DNA of 64,000 bases from Halorussus marinus. GTDB taxonomy: Archaea > Halobacteriota > Halobacteria > Halobacteriales > Haladaptataceae. The stretch covers positions 301,639 to 365,638 of the forward strand of contig NZ_SBIV01000004.1 of the NCBI RefSeq assembly GCF_004765795.1, given 5' to 3'. This document shows, one piece after another, positions 1 through 8,284 of the stretch. Position 1 is the first letter of the stretch, and each line of letters begins with the position of its first letter. Position numbers and translations under genes: made by a program. The notes beneath the pieces are model-generated. The model worked only from the letters and a program-made list of their open reading frames with translations, was not told where the DNA came from and did not search any database.

Positions 1-327
1 CGCCGACGACTCGGGGTGGAGGACGCCCTTCTCGGCGCCGAGATCGGCCGCGACGTCGATGCACGTCCGCTGGGTCTCGATCGCGCCGTCGCGGACGCCC
101 GGATACGGCGAGCCGATGTCGGTCGGGAACGGGAGGTGGACGACCAGATCGAGCCCGTGGTCGGCCAGCGTGGCCCGGACGTCAGACGCCCGCGATGCGA
201 GGGTTTCGTGGGCGTGTGGCCCGTCCATCAGCACTTCGACGTAGTCGAAGTCGCCGGCGGCGGCGAAGTTCAGTTGGCGGTCCAGCTCCGATGCGACTGA
301 CGTGACGAAACCGATGCGTGGGTTCAT
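1..327 (-). CDS. Sugar phosphate isomerase/epimerase-like TIM-barrel protein (partial)
   Basis: The first 109 residues are visible, and the C-terminus lies beyond the left edge. The N-terminus begins MNPRIGFVTSVASELD. It continues through a strand ending in YVEVLMDG, then LVVHLPFPTDIGSPYPG and an AADLGAEKGVLHPES segment. This strand-helix pattern, with a His on a strand end, is that of the xylose-isomerase-like TIM barrel family (AP endonuclease 2 type). The ATG overlaps the stop of the HAD gene as ATGA, so it is the last visible member of the ABC-importer operon. It probably isomerises or epimerises the imported sugar or polyol, or its phosphate. The substrate cannot be told. Confidence 0.7.
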   Translation of the reverse strand, partial: MNPRIGFVTSVASELDRQLNFAAAGDFDYVEVLMDGPHAHETLASRASDVRATLADHGLDLVVHLPFPTDIGSPYPGVRDGAIETQRTCIDVAADLGAEKGVLHPESSA

Positions 328-1025
328 TGTGGTCTCCGGGGAGAATCCGTGTCGGTCGATCGCGCGGGCAGGTCGGTCAGGTCGGCGAGGCTCTCGATGC
401 GGTAGGTCGGCTCGGCGTCGAGGCGGTACTCCCGGCGGTGCGGGCGCGCGACGAACGCGGAGTCGACGCCGGCGGCGTTCGCGGCCGCCACGTCGACGCG
501 GCTATCGCCCACGTAGAGGGCCGACCGGACGTCGAGCGCGTCGAGCGCCGTTTCGAGGTACGACGGGTCGGGCTTGCGCCGCGCCAGTCCCTCTAGGGTC
601 GGATCCCGGCCGTAGTGGGCCTCGAACGTCGCGAGGTCGAACTCGTCGACGACGCGCTCGATCGTCGCGTGCTGATTGTTGCTCACGATCGCGGTCGGCA
701 CCGAGAGATCGGCGACGACGTCGACGTCGGCGTACAGCGGCTTGCGGCCCTCGCGGATCGCGCTCGCCTGGACGGCGGTCCGGTGGCGCTCGTTGCGTCG
801 CCAGAACCGCTCGGCGTCGAGGCCGTACCGGTCGGCCAGTTCCCGGACCGTCTCGACCGAGAGGTCCTCGACGAGCGCCCGGACGTCCCCGGCGTCGGGG
901 TCGACGTCGAACGCGCCGAACGCCTCCCGGGAGGCCGCGAGCAGGAGCGACTCGTCGGTCGGATGCGTGAGCACGCCGTCGTTGTCGAAGACGACCGCGT
1001 CGTATCTGGCGGCGACGTGGGTCAT
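324..1025 (-). CDS. HAD-superfamily hydrolase (phosphatase)
   Basis: A 233-residue HAD hydrolase. Motif I is FDNDGVL, with nucleophile Asp14 and acid/base Asp16. Motif II is the Ser in IVSNNQ near 112. The motif III Lys is in RKPDPSYL near 163, and motif IV is VGDSRVDVAAANAAG. The alpha-helical cap between motifs I and II is of phosphoglycolate-phosphatase/beta-phosphoglucomutase type. The start overlaps the stop of the upstream transporter ATPase gene by ATGA, and its own stop overlaps the next gene the same way, so translation is coupled. It likely dephosphorylates a sugar or polyol phosphate produced after import. Substrate unknown. Confidence 0.85.
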   Translation of the reverse strand: MTHVAARYDAVVFDNDGVLTHPTDESLLLAASREAFGAFDVDPDAGDVRALVEDLSVETVRELADRYGLDAERFWRRNERHRTAVQASAIREGRKPLYADVDVVADLSVPTAIVSNNQHATIERVVDEFDLATFEAHYGRDPTLEGLARRKPDPSYLETALDALDVRSALYVGDSRVDVAAANAAGVDSAFVARPHRREYRLDAEPTYRIESLADLTDLPARSTDTDSPRRPQ

Positions 1026-2167
1026 CGTCGCTCCGGGCTCCCGTCGGCGAGGAGGGGCTCGGCCTCTGTGGCGTCTAACTCCGTCGAGGAGTGGTACAGC
1101 GCTTCGCCGGATTCGGGGTCGAACAGGTGGAGTCGCTCCGGGTCGGCGGCCAGCGACACCGCGTCGCCGACGCCGACGGGCGAGCGCGCCGGCAGGCTCA
1201 CCTCCATCTCGGCGCCGCCGACGGTGCCGCGGGTGAGCAGCGAGTCGCCCAGCGGCTCGGTCACCGTGATCTCCATCCGGAGCGGTCCGTCGCGCTCCTG
1301 GCGGAGATCCTCCGGGCGGACGCCGAGGACCGCTCGACCGTCGACGCGGTCGGCGACCCTCCCGGCAGACGGGAGCGTGAGCTGGTTCGAGCCCCACGTC
1401 GCGACCGCGTCGTCCCCGCGGCGTTCGAGAGTCGCCTCGACGGTGTTCATCCCCGGACTGCCGATGAACTCGGCCACGAACCGGGTGTCGGGCGCGTCGT
1501 ACAGGCGTTGGGGCGGCGCGACCTGCTGGAGTTCGCCGTCGTACATCACCGCGACCCGGTCGCCGAGGGTCATCGCCTCGACCTGATCGTGGGTGACGTA
1601 CAGCGTCGTCGTCTGGAGCTCGGCGTGCAACTCCGCGAGCTCGGCGCGCATCTGAACCCGGAGCTTCGCGTCGAGGTTCGAGAGGGGCTCGTCCATCAGG
1701 AACACCTCCGGGTCCCGGACGAGCGCGCGGCCGATCGCGACCCGCTGTTGCTCGCCGCCCGAGAGCGCCGCCGGCGTCCGGTCGAGCAGGTCCTCGATGT
1801 CGAGAATCGCGGCCGCCTCCGCGACGCGGTCGTCGACCTCCCCGGACCCGAAGTCGGTGGCGGTCCGGACGCCGAAGGTCATGTTCTCCCGGGCGGTCAT
1901 GTGTGGGTACAGCGCGTAGCTCTGGAACACCATCGCGACGTCCCGGTCGCCCGGCGGGGTGTCGGTCACGTCGCTGTCGGCGATCTCGACCGCGCCCTCG
2001 GTCGGGGATTCGAGCCCCGCGAGGAGCCGAAGCGTGGTCGATTTCCCGCACCCGGAGGGCCCGACGAGGACCAGAAACTCTCCGTCGCGGACGTTGAGGT
2101 CGACGCCGTCGACCGCGGTGACGTCGTCGAAGCGTTTCACCAAGTCAGTGGTCGTGATTCCTGTCAT
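1022..2167 (-). CDS. ABC transporter ATP-binding protein, MalK/UgpC family
   Basis: A 381-residue importer ATPase. Walker A GPSGCGKST is at 36-44, the Q-loop is in VFQSYALYPHM, the signature is LSGGEQQR, and Walker B is VFLMDEPLSNLDAKLR followed by the switch His in YVTHDQ. A C-terminal OB/TOBE regulatory region of about 140 residues (IGSPGMN onward) is typical of the MalK/UgpC/MsmK group that energises sugar, polyol and glycerol-phosphate importers. The ATG overlaps the stop of the inner permease gene (ATGA). Partners are the two permeases and the lipoprotein encoded upstream. Confidence 0.93.
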   Translation of the reverse strand: MTGITTTDLVKRFDDVTAVDGVDLNVRDGEFLVLVGPSGCGKSTTLRLLAGLESPTEGAVEIADSDVTDTPPGDRDVAMVFQSYALYPHMTARENMTFGVRTATDFGSGEVDDRVAEAAAILDIEDLLDRTPAALSGGEQQRVAIGRALVRDPEVFLMDEPLSNLDAKLRVQMRAELAELHAELQTTTLYVTHDQVEAMTLGDRVAVMYDGELQQVAPPQRLYDAPDTRFVAEFIGSPGMNTVEATLERRGDDAVATWGSNQLTLPSAGRVADRVDGRAVLGVRPEDLRQERDGPLRMEITVTEPLGDSLLTRGTVGGAEMEVSLPARSPVGVGDAVSLAADPERLHLFDPESGEALYHSSTELDATEAEPLLADGSPERR

Positions 2168-3030
2168 TCTGCGAGTCCGAACGTTTCGAGCAGCGGGCCC
2201 CGGAACGCGATGAGCGCGACCAGCGGCGGCAGCAGCGTCAACACGGCGCCCGCCATGATGAGTCCCCAGTCGGTCTGGCCGGCGTTGCCGACCGACTGGA
2301 GGTACTTCATTCCGACCTGTACGACCTGCTTGTTCTGATCGGAGATGACGATAAGCGGCCACAGATACTGGTTCCACGCGTAGATGAACGTGATCACGCC
2401 GAGACCGCTGATCATCCCCCGCGACATCGGGATCAGCACGTCCCAGAGAAATCGCAGTGGGCCGACCCCGTCGAGCTTCGCCGACTCGACCAGCGAGTCG
2501 GGGATAGACAGGAAGTGCTGGCGCAGGAGGAACACGGCGGTCGCGCTCGCCAGATACGGCCCCGTGAGCGCCAACAGCGTGTTCGACCAGCCCCAGGCGG
2601 CCATCAGTTCGTACAGCGGGACGATGCGGACCGGCACCGGGACCATCAGCGTGAACAGGATGAGAAAGAAGATCGCGTTCTTGAACCGGAACCGATAGAA
2701 CACGAGCGCGACCGCCGCAAGCAGGCTCACCGCGATCTTGCCGACGGTGACGACGACCGACATCACCAGCGAGTTGAGCATGTACGACGCCATCTCGTAG
2801 GTCGTCAACACCTCGAGGTAGTTGGCGAGCCCGTCGCTCCCGGCGCCGATATTCGTGATGTCGTACACCTCCGGAACGGTCTGGGTGCTCATCACGAACG
2901 CCAGCAACAGCGGCGAGGCCATCAGCAGGATCGAGCCGATCAGTCCCGCGTGGACGGGCCACTGCTCGGGAACGAGCGTCGCGTCCGTGATCGCCGACGG
3001 CGCCGCGTCGTCTTGTGTTTCGTGAGACAT
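2164..3030 (-). CDS. Carbohydrate ABC transporter permease, UgpE/MalG type
   Basis: A 288-residue inner-membrane permease with about six hydrophobic segments. The EAA loop, which couples to the ATPase, reads SLVESAKLDGVGPLRFLWDVLIPM near 190-213. The N-terminal segment LIGSILLMASPLLLAFVMS is the first transmembrane helix. The start is ATG at 3030, overlapping the upstream permease stop as TAATG. An in-frame extension further upstream runs antisense to nothing but inside the previous gene in another frame, and was rejected. It works as a heterodimer with the permease at 3030-3917. Confidence 0.92.
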   Translation of the reverse strand: MSHETQDDAAPSAITDATLVPEQWPVHAGLIGSILLMASPLLLAFVMSTQTVPEVYDITNIGAGSDGLANYLEVLTTYEMASYMLNSLVMSVVVTVGKIAVSLLAAVALVFYRFRFKNAIFFLILFTLMVPVPVRIVPLYELMAAWGWSNTLLALTGPYLASATAVFLLRQHFLSIPDSLVESAKLDGVGPLRFLWDVLIPMSRGMISGLGVITFIYAWNQYLWPLIVISDQNKQVVQVGMKYLQSVGNAGQTDWGLIMAGAVLTLLPPLVALIAFRGPLLETFGLAE

Positions 3031-3917
3031 TAGTAGTGTGCGTAGCGGTCGGACACGCGCAACTGGACGTAGGTGAGTCCCGCGACGAGGACGAACAGGA
3101 TCACCGACTCGGCCGACGCGAGTCCGAGGTTGTTGAACTGGAACGCGTCGCGGTACAACTGGTAGATCATCAGGTTCGTGGCGTTCGTCGGGCCGCCCTG
3201 CGTCATCAGGTCGATCAGCGCGAAGCTCCCGAAGAACGCGTAGATCGTGTTGATCACGACCAGAAAGACCAGCGTCGGCGACATCAGCGGGACGTACACC
3301 CGGACGAGCCGGCGCCACGTCTCGACGCCGTCGAGCTCGCAGGCCTCGTTCAACGCTTCGGGAACGTTGTTCAGCGCCGCGAGCATGAAGATCACGTTGT
3401 ACCCGACCTGCTTCCAGATGGCCGCCACCGCGAGCACGGCGAACGCCTGCCAGCCGACGGTGAACCAGTCGAGTTCGACCCCGAACCACGCCTCGAGGTA
3501 GTGGGTGTAGATCCCGACGCTCGGGTGGGCCAAGAACAGCAACACCGTCCCGGCGACGGCCGTCGGGAGCGCGTACGGCCAGATCGCGGCCACCAGATAC
3601 GCGGCCTTGCCGTCGCTCACCTCGTACAGCAGGAACGCCACGAACAGCCCGATGGCCAGCGATCCCGCGACCACGATCGCCGCGAACGCGAACGTCAGGC
3701 CGACGCTCCCGAGGTACGTCTGTGAGCTCAGCAGTTCGGCGAAGTTCGCCAGCCCGACGAACCGCGTGTTCTGGCCGAACAGGAACGTCTTGTAGAGGCT
3801 GAGCCGGAGCGTCTGGAGCGACGGGTAGTACAGGAACGCCCCGATCGCGACCAGCGTCGGCAACAACAGGAGGTACGCCCCCAGCGTGCTGTCGAAGGTG
3901 TTCTCGTGGACGCCCAT
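3030..3917 (-). CDS. Carbohydrate ABC transporter permease, UgpA/MalF type
   Basis: A 295-residue permease with about six transmembrane segments. The first is LGAYLLLLPTLVAIGAFLYY. The EAA loop reads ALNEACELDGVETWRRLVRVYVPLM near 215-240. The motif LMTQGGPTNATN near the last loop is characteristic of the UgpA/MalF/LacF branch. It lies one base after the lipoprotein gene and shares a base with the next permease gene, so it belongs to one operon. Substrate specificity comes from the lipoprotein and is unassigned. Confidence 0.92.
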   Translation of the reverse strand: MGVHENTFDSTLGAYLLLLPTLVAIGAFLYYPSLQTLRLSLYKTFLFGQNTRFVGLANFAELLSSQTYLGSVGLTFAFAAIVVAGSLAIGLFVAFLLYEVSDGKAAYLVAAIWPYALPTAVAGTVLLFLAHPSVGIYTHYLEAWFGVELDWFTVGWQAFAVLAVAAIWKQVGYNVIFMLAALNNVPEALNEACELDGVETWRRLVRVYVPLMSPTLVFLVVINTIYAFFGSFALIDLMTQGGPTNATNLMIYQLYRDAFQFNNLGLASAESVILFVLVAGLTYVQLRVSDRYAHY

Positions 3918-3918
3918 C

Positions 3919-5334
3919 TTAGCTCCCTTTGCTCTCGATGTAGTCCTGGAGGGCGGCGTCGGCCTCCGTCTTCATCTGACCGAGCTTCTCGTCGACGCCG
4001 ACATCGGAGTTGATCATGCTGATGTAGCCGTCCTGGATGATGTCCCGGACCTTCGAGGCCGGGCCGGCCTGCCAGCCCTGCGTGGCGGTGGTCGTCTCGG
4101 TCTCTTTGAGCTGGTCGAACGCGGTCCGGAAGTTGGGGTTGTCGTCGAACCAGCCGTCGTCGTCTAACTGCTCGACCGCGCTGTCGCTGATCGGGAAGTA
4201 GCCGGTGTTGCGGTGCCAGAACGCCTGCTGTTCGGCCTCCGCCAGCCAGAGGAGGAAGTCGGTGACCGCCTCCTTCTTGGCGTCGGAGAGCCCGCGGGTC
4301 ATCCACAGCGACGCCCCGCCGATGACGACGCCGGTCCGGGTGTCGCCCGGCGTCGGGAAGTACGCCGTCCCGAGTTCGAACCCGTTGTCCGCCGCGCCCT
4401 CGGTCGCCGCGGCGACGCCCGCGGTCGAGGAGATCCACATCGCGGTTTTGCCGTTGAGGAACGCCTGCTGGGCGGCGTCCCACGCGCCCTTCCCGGCGTG
4501 GTTGTACAGCCCGTCGTCGTACATGTCGGCCCACCACCCGAAGATCCGGTCGGCGGTGTCGGTGTCGAGGTTGATCTCGGTCGGGTCGTCCGCCCGGCCG
4601 TTCTCCTCGTTCACGAGCGGGACGCCGGCCTCCGCGAACCACTGCTCGGGGAACCACGAGACGTTGGCGAAGGTGATCCCCTGCTCGGCGACCCCCTGAT
4701 CGACGACGGTCTCGCTCGCCGCCCGGATGCCCTCGAACGTGGTCGGCGGCGACTCGGGATCGAGCCCGGCCTCCGCGAACTTGTCCTTGTTGTAGTAGAA
4801 GATCGGCGTCGAGGAGTTGAACGGCAGCGAGTACACCGTGTCGTCGAACGAGTAGTAGTTGATCACCGGGTCCTGGAAGTCCGACCAGTCGATCCGGTCG
4901 CTCGGGAGCGCCTCCTCCATCGGCTCGAACGCCCCGCTGTCGATCGCGAGTCGACACCCGAGGTCGACGATCTGTGCGAGGTCCGGCGCCTCGCCCGCCC
5001 CGATCGCGGAGGTGACCGCGTTGAGCGTCTCGGTGTAACTGCCCTTGTAGCTCGTCTCGACGGTCACTCCGTCGGACTGCTCGTTGAAGTCCTCGGCGAG
5101 CGCATCGACCGTCTCGCCGAGGTTGCCCCCCATCGCGTGCCACCACTCGATCGTCGTCTCGCCACTGCTCGTGTCACTCGCACTCGACTCCGAACTGCCC
5201 CCGGAGTCGTTCGAGCCGCCGGAGCCGATCGAGAGGGTCCCCAGACAGCCCGCGGTCGCGATGGCGCCCGCGGTGATACCGGTCGTTTTCAGGAAGCGAC
5301 GCCTGTTCTCGGACGAGTCGTTTGGACTGACCAC
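3919..5334 (-). CDS. Extracellular solute-binding protein, UgpB/family 1, Tat lipoprotein
   Basis: A 471-residue receptor. The N-terminus has the Tat motif RRRFLKTTG at about 11-19, then a short hydrophobic stretch and lipobox AGC (Cys near 30). A Ser/Gly-rich linker follows, typical of haloarchaeal Tat lipoproteins. The mature part starts IEWWHAMGGNLGETVDALAEDFNEQ, the classic family 1 (COG1653) opening seen in glycerol-3-phosphate and sugar receptors. The start is GTG at 5334. An ATG at 5342 is out of frame, and a TATA-like element centred 26 bp upstream supports a leaderless GTG. It is the first gene of the importer operon. Confidence 0.92.
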   Translation of the reverse strand: MVSPNDSSENRRRFLKTTGITAGAIATAGCLGTLSIGSGGSNDSGGSSESSASDTSSGETTIEWWHAMGGNLGETVDALAEDFNEQSDGVTVETSYKGSYTETLNAVTSAIGAGEAPDLAQIVDLGCRLAIDSGAFEPMEEALPSDRIDWSDFQDPVINYYSFDDTVYSLPFNSSTPIFYYNKDKFAEAGLDPESPPTTFEGIRAASETVVDQGVAEQGITFANVSWFPEQWFAEAGVPLVNEENGRADDPTEINLDTDTADRIFGWWADMYDDGLYNHAGKGAWDAAQQAFLNGKTAMWISSTAGVAAATEGAADNGFELGTAYFPTPGDTRTGVVIGGASLWMTRGLSDAKKEAVTDFLLWLAEAEQQAFWHRNTGYFPISDSAVEQLDDDGWFDDNPNFRTAFDQLKETETTTATQGWQAGPASKVRDIIQDGYISMINSDVGVDEKLGQMKTEADAALQDYIESKGS

Positions 5335-5355
5335 ACGCTCATGTTCGCGAATCGG

Positions 5356-5363
5356 TATTTAAA
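5356..5363 (-). promoter_or_regulatory. TATA box of the carbohydrate importer operon
   Basis: TTTAAATA on the reverse strand, centred about 26 bp before the GTG start at 5334. That is the archaeal TATA-to-start spacing expected for a leaderless transcript. It sits in an AT-rich island within GC-rich surroundings. Confidence 0.7.
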
Positions 5364-5381
5364 GGATTATAATAGGTCTAT

Positions 5382-5400
5382 GTGGCCGTACGGCGGCCAC
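5382..5400. promoter_or_regulatory. Inverted repeat upstream of importer promoter
   Basis: GTGGCCG-N5-CGGCCAC, with perfect 7-bp arms, about 20 bp upstream of the TATA box of the importer operon. The position suits a regulator binding site. The cognate factor is not identifiable here. Confidence 0.4.
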
Positions 5401-5421
5401 GAGACGGTCAACAGTCGTCGA

Positions 5422-5467
5422 GAGCGGACCGGAACGCTATATTGAGATAAGAGCGGTCCGTAACGCT
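5422..5467. repeat. Two 17-bp direct repeats between divergent promoters
   Basis: GAGCGGACCGGAACGCT (5422-5438) and GAGCGGTCCGTAACGCT (5451-5467) match at 15 of 17 positions. They are 29 bp apart, with an AT-rich spacer. They lie between the importer operon and the divergent MFS gene and are plausible operators for one or both. Confidence 0.5.
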
Positions 5468-5618
5468 CCCGACCGGTGGGCGTCCCTCGCCCCGGGCGTC
5501 CCGGCGACGCCCCGACCGAACTCGCACCGCGTCCGGCCGTCGAATCCGTCCGATCGGGGCGAGACGAAGTCGGTAGGATAAGGTGGCCCGAATCGCATCT
5601 CGGAGACGGACCCTCCAG

Positions 5619-6824
5619 ATGAGTACCGACGCGACCGCGACCGCCGAGTCGTCGATCCCGTGGCGTTCGAGCACGCTGTACGTCATCCTGTCGAGTTCGC
5701 TCATCGGCGTGATGGGCGTCTCGTTGCTCAGTCCGGTGCTCCCGTCGCTCCGATCCGTGTTCGCGATCTCGGACTCGCAGGTCGGGCTCGTCATCACCGC
5801 CTACACCCTGCCGGGTATCTTCCTGACGCCGTTCATGGGACTTGTCGCCGACCGGCTCGGCCGGCGGCAGGTCATCATCCCGCTCCTGTTTCTGTTCGGG
5901 GCGGCGGGCGCGGGCATCTCGCTGTCGAGCAGTTTCGCCGAGGTGCTCGCCCTGCGCTTTCTCCAGGGGATCGGCGCCAGCGCGCTCGTCACGCTCGCGG
6001 TCACGCTCATCGGGGACTTCTACGAGGGCGGACGACGGAACGCGATCATGGGGCTCAACGGGAGCATGGTCGGGGCGGGCGCCGCGGTCTACCCCCTGAT
6101 CGGCGGGGCGCTCGCGGGCATCCGGTGGAACGTCCCGTTCCTCTTTTTCGGGACCGCGATCCTCGTCGGACTCGCGGCGGTGTTTGTCCTCGACGAGCCC
6201 GAACAGGGCGAGCCGACCGGCGTGCCCGAGTATCTCCGCCGGATGCGGGACGTGATCGTCCTCCCCGAGGCGCTGGCGATCTTCGCGGTCATCCTGGTCG
6301 TCTTTTTCGTCTTCTACGGCGCGGTCCTCACCGCCCTGCCGCTCCTGTTGAGCGACGAGTTCGGGCTCGGCTCCGGACAGATCGGCCCGATCCTCGCGAT
6401 GGTGTCGCTCGCGAGCGCGACCGTCTCCTCCCAGTACGGGCGGGTCTCCCAGTGGCGGACCGCCCCGGAACTGCTCGCGCTCGGGTTCGTGGCCTACGGG
6501 ACGAGCCTGCTCGGAGTCTGGCTCGCGCCCTCGCCGATCTTCGTCGGCGCGGCGCTGCTCGCGTTCGGCGTCGGCTTCGGCGTCGTGATGCCGTCGATCG
6601 ACACCACGGTGGTCACGCTCGTGTCGGGGGACCTCCGGGCGGGGATGATGGGGATGCGGACCAGCATGCTCCGGCTCGGCCAGACGCTGGGACCGATCGC
6701 GTTCACGTTCGTCGCCGACACCGCGTTCGCCTCGTCGCTGACGGGTTACCGGACGCTGTTGCTCGTCGCGGGCTGTGTCGTCGCCGCCGCCGGGAGCGTC
6801 GGGTACGCGCTGTTGCGGCGCTGA
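5619..6824 (+). CDS. MFS transporter
   Basis: A 401-residue 12-helix major facilitator. The loop 2-3 motif is GLVADRLGRRQ, and TM4 includes RFLQGIGASALV. A TM5-type segment, GLNGSMVGAGAAVYPLIGGALAG, resembles motif C of proton-driven drug antiporters (DHA1 type). The start at ATG 5619 gives MSTDATATAESS; a GTG 12 codons earlier is possible. It is divergent from the ABC importer. A drug, metabolite or sugar export role is inferred from the family only. Confidence 0.85.
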   Translation: MSTDATATAESSIPWRSSTLYVILSSSLIGVMGVSLLSPVLPSLRSVFAISDSQVGLVITAYTLPGIFLTPFMGLVADRLGRRQVIIPLLFLFGAAGAGISLSSSFAEVLALRFLQGIGASALVTLAVTLIGDFYEGGRRNAIMGLNGSMVGAGAAVYPLIGGALAGIRWNVPFLFFGTAILVGLAAVFVLDEPEQGEPTGVPEYLRRMRDVIVLPEALAIFAVILVVFFVFYGAVLTALPLLLSDEFGLGSGQIGPILAMVSLASATVSSQYGRVSQWRTAPELLALGFVAYGTSLLGVWLAPSPIFVGAALLAFGVGFGVVMPSIDTTVVTLVSGDLRAGMMGMRTSMLRLGQTLGPIAFTFVADTAFASSLTGYRTLLLVAGCVVAAAGSVGYALLRR

Positions 6825-6884
6825 GACGTCGGCGCCGTCTCGACTCGCCCGACTCCGCCCCGGCCACCGCGAGTATCGAACCCT

Positions 6885-8027
6885 TCAGAGCGCGTACTCG
6901 TGGTACTCGCCCTCGCAGGGCGGGCCGCGCTGGCCCAGCAGTCGCCGGCCGGCGAGGTCGATCACGAAGCTCGCGTTCGTCTGGCCGTACTCGACCGCCG
7001 GCACCGACTCGTCGACGTGACTGCAGATGCTCGACGGCCGCCCGAAGTGGTCCCGGAGCGCCGCCTGCACGTCGGCCGGCTCGATCCCCTCCTCGGCCTC
7101 GGCGGCGAGCAGTCGACGAAGCCGTGGCCCGCGATACAGCGTGCTCGGGCTCCGGCGCTCGTTGATGCTCTCGACGGCGTCGGTCTCGAAGTGGTTGGCG
7201 TGGGTGAGGACGCCGTCCTCGGGGTAGATCGTGTTGACGAGGTCCGGGGCGGCCTCGAGGTCGATCACCTCGCCGTCGGCGTGGCCCACTAAGACGTTCG
7301 CCGAGCAGACCCGGTCGGTCTCGACGATCGGCCGGAGGGCGTCGTCGAACCGCTCGGCGTCGAGCACCTCGCGGAACCGGACGTGGTAGGGCTTGCGGAG
7401 CGCGTTCGTCCCGTCGCCGTCCGAGATGAGGCCGTTGACCGCGAGGCCGATGCCGTGTTCGTTGACGCCGATCTTCCCGCCGACGATGCCGGCCTCGGTC
7501 ATCGCGAGCAGATCGGGGGCGTCGTCGCGGCGCAGTTCCATCAGAAAGAGGTTGTCCGCGACCGACGCGAGCCAGTCCCAGTTCTGGCCGACGTAGGTCC
7601 CCCCGTCGGCGGTCGCCGGCGGGGCCACCCCGAAGCTCGTACAGCCGTCGACGGGCGATTCGCCCGATCGGCCGGCCCGCTCGTCGCCGTCGGTCGCCGC
7701 CTCGGTCTGGTCTTTCCACGCGGGGTAGATCACCTCCCAGCGGACGTTCAGCATCGCCACGTCGGCCAGCGGGACGCCGCTTCCCTCGGCGACGCCGCGC
7801 ATCTCCTCGGCGTAGCCGGGGTTCTCGCGCTCGATGACGTCGACGTACTCGGCGGCGTGGTCCCGGATCGCGTCGAGGTCGACGCCCTCGTGGGCGAACC
7901 GTTCGCGGTACAGTTCGACGTTCGACGCGACGGCGTCGGCGAACCGCTCGCCGTGTTCGCGCCCGCGCTCGGCCGGCGACCCGGACAGCACCACCCGCTC
8001 GAACCCGTCTGTGGGACTCGTTGACAT
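6885..8027 (-). CDS. C45-family peptidase / acyl-CoA:6-aminopenicillanate acyltransferase-like Ntn hydrolase
   Basis: A 380-residue member of the IAT/C45 Ntn-hydrolase family. The SPAERGREHGERFA N-terminus is conserved in the family. The autoproteolytic site is Gly128-Cys129 in VDGCTSFG, and Cys129 would be the mature N-terminal nucleophile. WDW and NEHGIGLAVNGL follow, as in family members. Such enzymes hydrolyse amide bonds of N-acyl amino acids or peptides. Start ATG 8027, with a TATA-like ATTCTTATGG about 30 bp upstream. It neighbours the DUF3100 and dgcNA genes, so a role in acyl-amino-acid or D-peptide hydrolysis is a reasonable guess. Confidence 0.85.
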   Translation of the reverse strand: MSTSPTDGFERVVLSGSPAERGREHGERFADAVASNVELYRERFAHEGVDLDAIRDHAAEYVDVIERENPGYAEEMRGVAEGSGVPLADVAMLNVRWEVIYPAWKDQTEAATDGDERAGRSGESPVDGCTSFGVAPPATADGGTYVGQNWDWLASVADNLFLMELRRDDAPDLLAMTEAGIVGGKIGVNEHGIGLAVNGLISDGDGTNALRKPYHVRFREVLDAERFDDALRPIVETDRVCSANVLVGHADGEVIDLEAAPDLVNTIYPEDGVLTHANHFETDAVESINERRSPSTLYRGPRLRRLLAAEAEEGIEPADVQAALRDHFGRPSSICSHVDESVPAVEYGQTNASFVIDLAGRRLLGQRGPPCEGEYHEYAL

Positions 8028-8230
8028 CGTACGTTCGGTGTTCGACGCGCCGGGCCATAAGAATACGTCTCGAAGCAGTCCGCGGGGGTTTTTCGGCGCG
8101 GTCGCCTCGAAGTCCGGATTCGCGGGTCGGCGCCGCCGGTCGGCGAATCGCCAGACGCTCTGGCCGATTTCTACTGGCGTCGGGCGAACTGCCACCTCCA
8201 TCGGACGAACGACCGGCAACGAATCAGCAT

Positions 8231-8266
8231 CTTTATGCGACGGTCCTGTGCACCCTCGGATGCACA
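8231..8266 (+). promoter_or_regulatory. Promoter and palindromic operator of the DUF3100 operon
   Basis: TATA-like CTTTATG at 8231-8237 is followed by a perfect palindrome TGTGCA-N8-TGCACA at 8247-8266. The palindrome covers the expected transcription start, an arrangement typical of repressor control. The downstream start codon is at 8285. Confidence 0.5.
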
Positions 8267-8284
8267 CTATTCGCGTGCGATACA

